Part shown: positions 30,406-33,528 of the stretch, piece after piece | How positions within the stretch are numbered: the first letter of the stretch is position 1 | Layout of the letters: each line of letters starts with the position of its first letter | Source of the DNA: a virus | Strand: one strand, 5' to 3' | Virus record (IMG/VR): IMGVR_UViG_3300026116_000026 | Location: 1-33,528 of that record | Length of the DNA stretch: 33,528 nt | Made by a program: the position numbers and the translations under genes | The notes under the pieces: model-generated | Told to the model about the DNA's origin: nothing | What the model saw: only the letters and a program-made list of their open reading frames with translations | Database searches by the model: none

Positions 30406-31337
30406 TCTATTTCTCCTTTTAATTTGAATACTCGTGACTGCGTAGTTTTAATATAGTTGTTATACATTTCCGGATGCTCTGCCTTAAATGCTGCTCCATC
30501 GAATCTATTTATAGTTTGTGGCTTCCAGGTGAGTAATGTTTGGCCATTCTCATCATTTATAGCTACATCTTCTTCTAAGAAGTTATATATCTGTAATTGC
30601 TTCTCAGTATATAAAGTCTTAATGGCTTTTTCTTGTGCCTTAAGTGCGCGCATATCTTTAATTATATATTCGATATCGGGAGTCATAACTTTGGCATTTT
30701 CACCTGTTGTGTACTTCCATAGTTTTACTGAATCTTCTAAATTGATAGGCTCAGGTGGGATTTGTTTTAATACATGATTTTCCCAGAAGTTAGTTACTTT
30801 GGAAAGTATAAGCTTACCAAGAGCAGGATTACGATCATAGTTATATATACGAAAATCATTACCACCTATAAGAACCGCGATATAAACCTTACTAACGTTT
30901 GCAACTTCTGCATAATACGCACACTGTAATAGATAAGGCTCAGGAATATTATCGCCACCAAGGTTAGACCATTGGTTAGCCATGAATTGACCAGCGGTTT
31001 TACATTCGAGTAACGCATCTTCACCTATTATCTTTGCATCAATATTAGCTCTCATATAAGGATACTCAGGATGCACAAAGGTTTCAAGTTCAGTTGTGCA
31101 ATTTAGTTCAGTTACGCGTTCAAAATGTTCGATGATGACAGGCTCCATAATATTGCCCCATTCAATAGGATTAGGACCTATTAATGAGCGCTCTGGTTCA
31201 TATGGTTCTTCGGTTGAAATCTTTTCAAGATAGACATCTAAAGGCGTAAGCCATTTATTAATTCCAACGATTGAAGCTATATCAGAGCCTCCAATTCCTA
31301 GCCGTCGTTCTTTACGTTGCTCGATAGTTAAAGCCAT
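30402..31337 (-). CDS. YqaJ-type phage exonuclease
   Basis: The 311-residue protein is a lambda-exonuclease-like PD-(D/E)xK nuclease that resects double-strand ends to give 3' single strands for RecT. The motifs are in order: LGIGGSDIASIVG (13-25), IEWGNIMEPVI with E65, D100 in MRANIDAK, E111 and K113 in LLECKTAG, and Q138 in LLQCAYYAEV. A helical C-terminal part (about 200-311) contains a coiled coil. AGGAA precedes the ATG. It overlaps the next gene by four bases. Confidence 0.92.
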   Translation of the reverse strand: MALTIEQRKERRLGIGGSDIASIVGINKWLTPLDVYLEKISTEEPYEPERSLIGPNPIEWGNIMEPVIIEHFERVTELNCTTELETFVHPEYPYMRANIDAKIIGEDALLECKTAGQFMANQWSNLGGDNIPEPYLLQCAYYAEVANVSKVYIAVLIGGNDFRIYNYDRNPALGKLILSKVTNFWENHVLKQIPPEPINLEDSVKLWKYTTGENAKVMTPDIEYIIKDMRALKAQEKAIKTLYTEKQLQIYNFLEEDVAINDENGQTLLTWKPQTINRFDGAAFKAEHPEMYNNYIKTTQSRVFKLKGEIE

Positions 31338-31339
31338 AA

Positions 31340-31582
31340 TTATTCCTTAAATAAATAAGTGTGTGTAGCGAGATCAATGTTACTTAGATGTTTTTCAAAA
31401 CGCTCAATAGCAATTGATACCTTAGGATCATCCGCATTCGGCATTTCTGCTATTCTCACAGCATCAAGAAGCATATCTAAAAGAGTGCCCATAGAGCAGC
31501 CAAAATGCACTGAACTGGCAAGCAAATGTCTTTTAGTATTATTAGACATGCGAAATGAATGATTATGCGTCTTAGTATCCAT
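31340..31582 (-). CDS. RHH-like small protein, possible operon repressor
   Basis: The 80-residue protein begins with HSFRMSNNTKRHLLASSVHF and GCSMGTLLDMLLDAV. This is a strand with alternating polar residues followed by two helices, the order of ribbon-helix-helix DNA-binding proteins. A helical C-terminal extension follows. It is the first gene after the promoter and 25-bp operator at 31601-31635, a usual place for an autoregulator. The RHH call is by pattern only; a small recombination accessory protein is the alternative. GGGGA precedes the ATG. Confidence 0.6.
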   Translation of the reverse strand: MDTKTHNHSFRMSNNTKRHLLASSVHFGCSMGTLLDMLLDAVRIAEMPNADDPKVSIAIERFEKHLSNIDLATHTYLFKE

Positions 31583-31600
31583 AATTTCCCCTATATATTT

Positions 31601-31625
31601 GTGTATAATGTAATCTATTCTCTAC
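31601..31625. promoter_or_regulatory. 25-bp operator, copy 2
   Basis: Plus-strand half-site GTGTATAATGTA, central A, then the inverse of GTAGAGAATAGA. The same two half-sites in reverse order make the operator at 4928-4952; 22 of 25 positions agree when one copy is inverted. It overlaps the leftward -10 and part of the spacer. Confidence 0.65.
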
Positions 31626-31635
31626 AGATAGTCAA
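31607..31635 (-). promoter_or_regulatory. Early leftward promoter 2 (recombination operon)
   Basis: Minus strand: TTGACT (31635-31630), 17 bases and TACATT (31612-31607). It matches the promoter at 4934-4962 in the -35, the bases around it and the -10. It drives the operon 31582-29238. Confidence 0.7.
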
Positions 31636-31661
31636 GAGATAAAATCTTAATATCTCCACCA

Positions 31662-31690
31662 TTGACTTTTATTAAACTATTATTCATTAT
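31662..31690 (+). promoter_or_regulatory. Rightward promoter of the gene pair 31718-33438
   Basis: TTGACT (31662-31667), 17 bases and CATTAT (31685-31690), divergent from the recombination promoter and 26 bases away from its -35. Transcription start near 31697 would give a leader of about 20 bases. Confidence 0.5.
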
Positions 31691-31717
31691 CCAAAAAATA
31701 ACATTGAGTTTAATAGA

Positions 31718-32314
31718 ATGCAAAATAGAGATAACGAAAGACGACGCGCATGGGAGCGAATACGTAGCCATTACAAGAAGAATTTAGCGATGGCTCCTCC
31801 AGAAGATGAAGAAAGGGTCAAAGCCGAATATAAAGCCGCTAAGACTAGGCAGTACAGGAAGCAATTTAAGCAAGATTATCCCGAATTTGAAGCTGAGATC
31901 GATCTTCATGAAGAATATAAAGAAATGGCACGAAATGATATAAGACAAATAATAAGGCCATTTTATCCTACTCCTATTAGATCGGGATTTACACCAGGAA
32001 TGAGTCCAAAGCAAGTGCAACATCTTTTTGGTACTGCTTTTGTAATATTTGGGACGGCAACAATACTTGCGAGTTATGATGTATGTAAGATCTGTGTATA
32101 TCGCACACAACCATCTGTTATAATTAACTTATTAGGGATTGGAATTATGTTTTACGCACTTCAAAGAGAAATACCAAAAGAACCAAAAGATAATTGGAAG
32201 CCAAACTTAAGTGAGTACATGGAGGCTTGGTGGCATAATAGAAGCGATATAAGGCCTCTTCCTAATTATAAGACTATACTAGACAATGAAAAAAATACAG
32301 AAAGGAGTCACTAA
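31718..32314 (+). CDS. Hypothetical protein with two membrane helices
   Basis: The 198-residue protein has a highly charged N-terminal half (RDNERRRAWERIRSHYKKN and onward), two hydrophobic segments at about residues 103-121 (LFGTAFVIFGTATILASYD) and 130-148 (PSVIINLLGIGIMFYALQR), and a polar C-terminus. A short CKIC pair lies between the helices. It shares one base with the next gene (TAATG), so the pair acts together. No family is recognised. The ribosome binding site is weak. Confidence 0.65.
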   Translation: MQNRDNERRRAWERIRSHYKKNLAMAPPEDEERVKAEYKAAKTRQYRKQFKQDYPEFEAEIDLHEEYKEMARNDIRQIIRPFYPTPIRSGFTPGMSPKQVQHLFGTAFVIFGTATILASYDVCKICVYRTQPSVIINLLGIGIMFYALQREIPKEPKDNWKPNLSEYMEAWWHNRSDIRPLPNYKTILDNEKNTERSH

Positions 32315-33438
32315 TGAAAGATACATTTACAGCAAGCAGTATATTTAATGAAAATTTACAAGTTACCGAACAACAATATGGTGTTACTTATGGCAAAAGA
32401 TCTTATAACTCTTTAACTGAGAAAGACCCATTATTAGCCGCAGAACATGCATTTATAATAATACAAACGCCTACAATGTTTTATAGAGCGGAAATTGGTG
32501 GTAGAAAACTTCCTCCTATAGAGATGATAATTAATGGAGAAACAGTTTTACAGCCTAATTCTGATTATGTTATTTATGATCAACTTGCAGAATTTAATAC
32601 GCAAAGAGGTTTCGGTGTAGCTACTAATAGTATTTTACATCGTAAGAAAGCAACTGATATTGTAAATCATACGTGGCTCGTGGATAAAGCTAAAGTAGAA
32701 GAATTAATGCGAGAAATTCAAAGTGATATGGGCTCAGAAATTGTGGAAGAAAAAAATTCAATTCCCTATTTCGGACTTGGAAATGAAAGCCTTAAATATC
32801 CTGGTAAGAAAGATGATTTGGTTAATGAATGCATCCGAATGGTAGCTTTGATTGGAAGTGTAAGCGCTGGAGTAATTCAATTAAAAACTTTTTTTAAAGA
32901 TTGCAGGACGCATCATGAATTACGAGCTTCGGCAACCCATCTTTGTGAAAACAGTGGTTGTGCTTTAGATGGAATTACAAAAACCGTGGGTCTTTTGACT
33001 GCAGCTCTTTCCCCTTTATGGACACGCGCTATTGCAGATTCAACTTTAGAACCTAAAAAACAATTTCCAAAAGTTCATAGTTGTGCAACTTGGGCTGCAG
33101 AGAAATTACATAATCTTCAGATTGATGAAATCGATAATGATCTACGACCTTCTATTTTACTAAGTCTTTTAGACAAAATTGGATATATGACAACTTTACA
33201 TGTTGGAGATGCTCAAGAAATTCGGGTAGCTGCCGCACAAAATTGTCCTCATAAACAACCACAAATTCATAGGGCAATGGATTGTGCTGAACATCTTCAA
33301 GAATGTAAAAATAATTTACTAACTGCCGAGGAACATAAATTTACCCGGTGCACTATTGCAACTAGTGGAGTTATTATTGGGGCTATTGCAGCCGACATAA
33401 CTTGTGAAACCGCAGTTCACAGTTGTTTTGATAGATAA
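32314..33438 (+). CDS. Unknown Cys/His-rich protein, 374 aa
   Basis: AGGAG lies seven bases before the ATG. The N-terminal half is mixed strand and helix (HAFIIIQTPTMFYRAEIGG, then IINGETVLQPNSDYVIYDQ). The C-terminal half has an unusual number of Cys and His (DCRTHH, LCENSGC, HSCATW, NCPHK, DCAEHLQEC, RCTIA, TCETAVHSC), with two hydrophobic helices (RMVALIGSVSAGVIQLK; GVIIGAIAADITC). Metal binding or disulphides are possible. It ends in the 99-bp overlap and is closed by the terminator at 61-91. No homologous family is recognised, and it is the largest unexplained gene in the genome. Confidence 0.7.
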   Translation: MKDTFTASSIFNENLQVTEQQYGVTYGKRSYNSLTEKDPLLAAEHAFIIIQTPTMFYRAEIGGRKLPPIEMIINGETVLQPNSDYVIYDQLAEFNTQRGFGVATNSILHRKKATDIVNHTWLVDKAKVEELMREIQSDMGSEIVEEKNSIPYFGLGNESLKYPGKKDDLVNECIRMVALIGSVSAGVIQLKTFFKDCRTHHELRASATHLCENSGCALDGITKTVGLLTAALSPLWTRAIADSTLEPKKQFPKVHSCATWAAEKLHNLQIDEIDNDLRPSILLSLLDKIGYMTTLHVGDAQEIRVAAAQNCPHKQPQIHRAMDCAEHLQECKNNLLTAEEHKFTRCTIATSGVIIGAIAADITCETAVHSCFDR

Positions 33439-33528
33439 ATCAATAACTTAACTAGAATTTGCTTTACATTTAGGTTGTATTTAATTAAAGTCTTATAGAG
33501 AAATTTATAAGACCTTTTTTATTATGGA
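33430..33528. repeat. Terminal direct repeat, second copy
   Basis: Identical to 1-99. It contains the last codons of the gene ending at 33438, the second copy of the promoter candidate and of the terminator (33490-33520), and the first bases of the lysis gene. Confidence 0.93.

Noticed and set aside
1-33528. CRISPR array, integrase with attachment sites, insertion sequences, rRNA
   Set aside because: No regularly spaced short repeats, no tyrosine or large serine integrase, no transposase and no rRNA-like sequence were seen in any part of the window.

Overview
The window looks like one complete genome, about 33.4 kb, of a tailed double-stranded DNA phage. The first 99 bases (1-99) are identical to the last 99 (33430-33528), so the molecule closes into a circle or is circularly permuted. 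The parts are a P22-like short-tailed phage: TerS and TerL, a P22-type portal, scaffold, major capsid protein, a gp4-like adaptor, a gp10-like tail stabilisation protein, three ejection-type proteins, tail fibres, and a holin plus GH24 lysozyme lysis cassette. DNA is AT-rich. Shine-Dalgarno sites, sigma70-like promoters and the phage type point to a Gram-negative, probably proteobacterial, host. The host cannot be named from sequence alone.

Layout. 1-2060 (+): lysis cassette (small membrane protein, 3TM-type holin, unknown 122 aa protein, lysozyme, small basic protein). 2061-2651: hairpin-rich, gene-poor stretch with a 45 aa ORF, a startless gene fragment and a terminator, just upstream of the replication initiator. 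2652-4424 (+): initiator (winged helix plus DnaT-like C-terminus) and two small genes. 4366-5345 (-): early operon with two tiny membrane peptides not previously visible as ORFs, two small proteins and a VRR-NUC nuclease. 5409-6356: small accessory genes on both strands. 6353-21635 (+): packaging, head, neck and ejection genes. 21717-27341 (+): fibre and tail-decoration genes. 27342-28660 (-): serine recombinase, coiled-coil membrane protein and two tRNA-like genes behind their own promoter. 28712-29237: a frameshifted small membrane gene and a promoter followed by a strongly structured short RNA. 29238-31582 (-): recombination operon (RecT, unknown, YqaJ exonuclease, RHH-like protein). 31718-33438 (+): two unknown genes, the second Cys/His-rich, ending at the terminator in the 99-bp overlap.

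How it works together. YqaJ exonuclease and RecT form a two-component annealing recombination system of lambda-Red type. Both minus-strand early operons start at near-identical promoters (TTGACT-N17-TACATT) that carry the same 25-bp operator with its two 12-bp half-sites in opposite order. A third, partly matching site lies at 29028-29052 over the promoter of the short structured RNA. This suggests one phage repressor, possibly the RHH-like protein at 31340-31582, controls all three. Late genes are packed with 1-4 base overlaps; the exception is the roughly 190-nt structured leader before the capsid gene, where the ribosome binding site can be sequestered. No integrase, CI-like repressor, DNA polymerase or CRISPR array was recognised.

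Most interesting points: the pseudoknotted capsid leader; a 10-bp tandem duplication that breaks a small membrane gene; the swapped-half-site operator regulon; the tiny-peptide operon; the tRNA-like pair with very long acceptor helices; and the short structured RNA at 29053.
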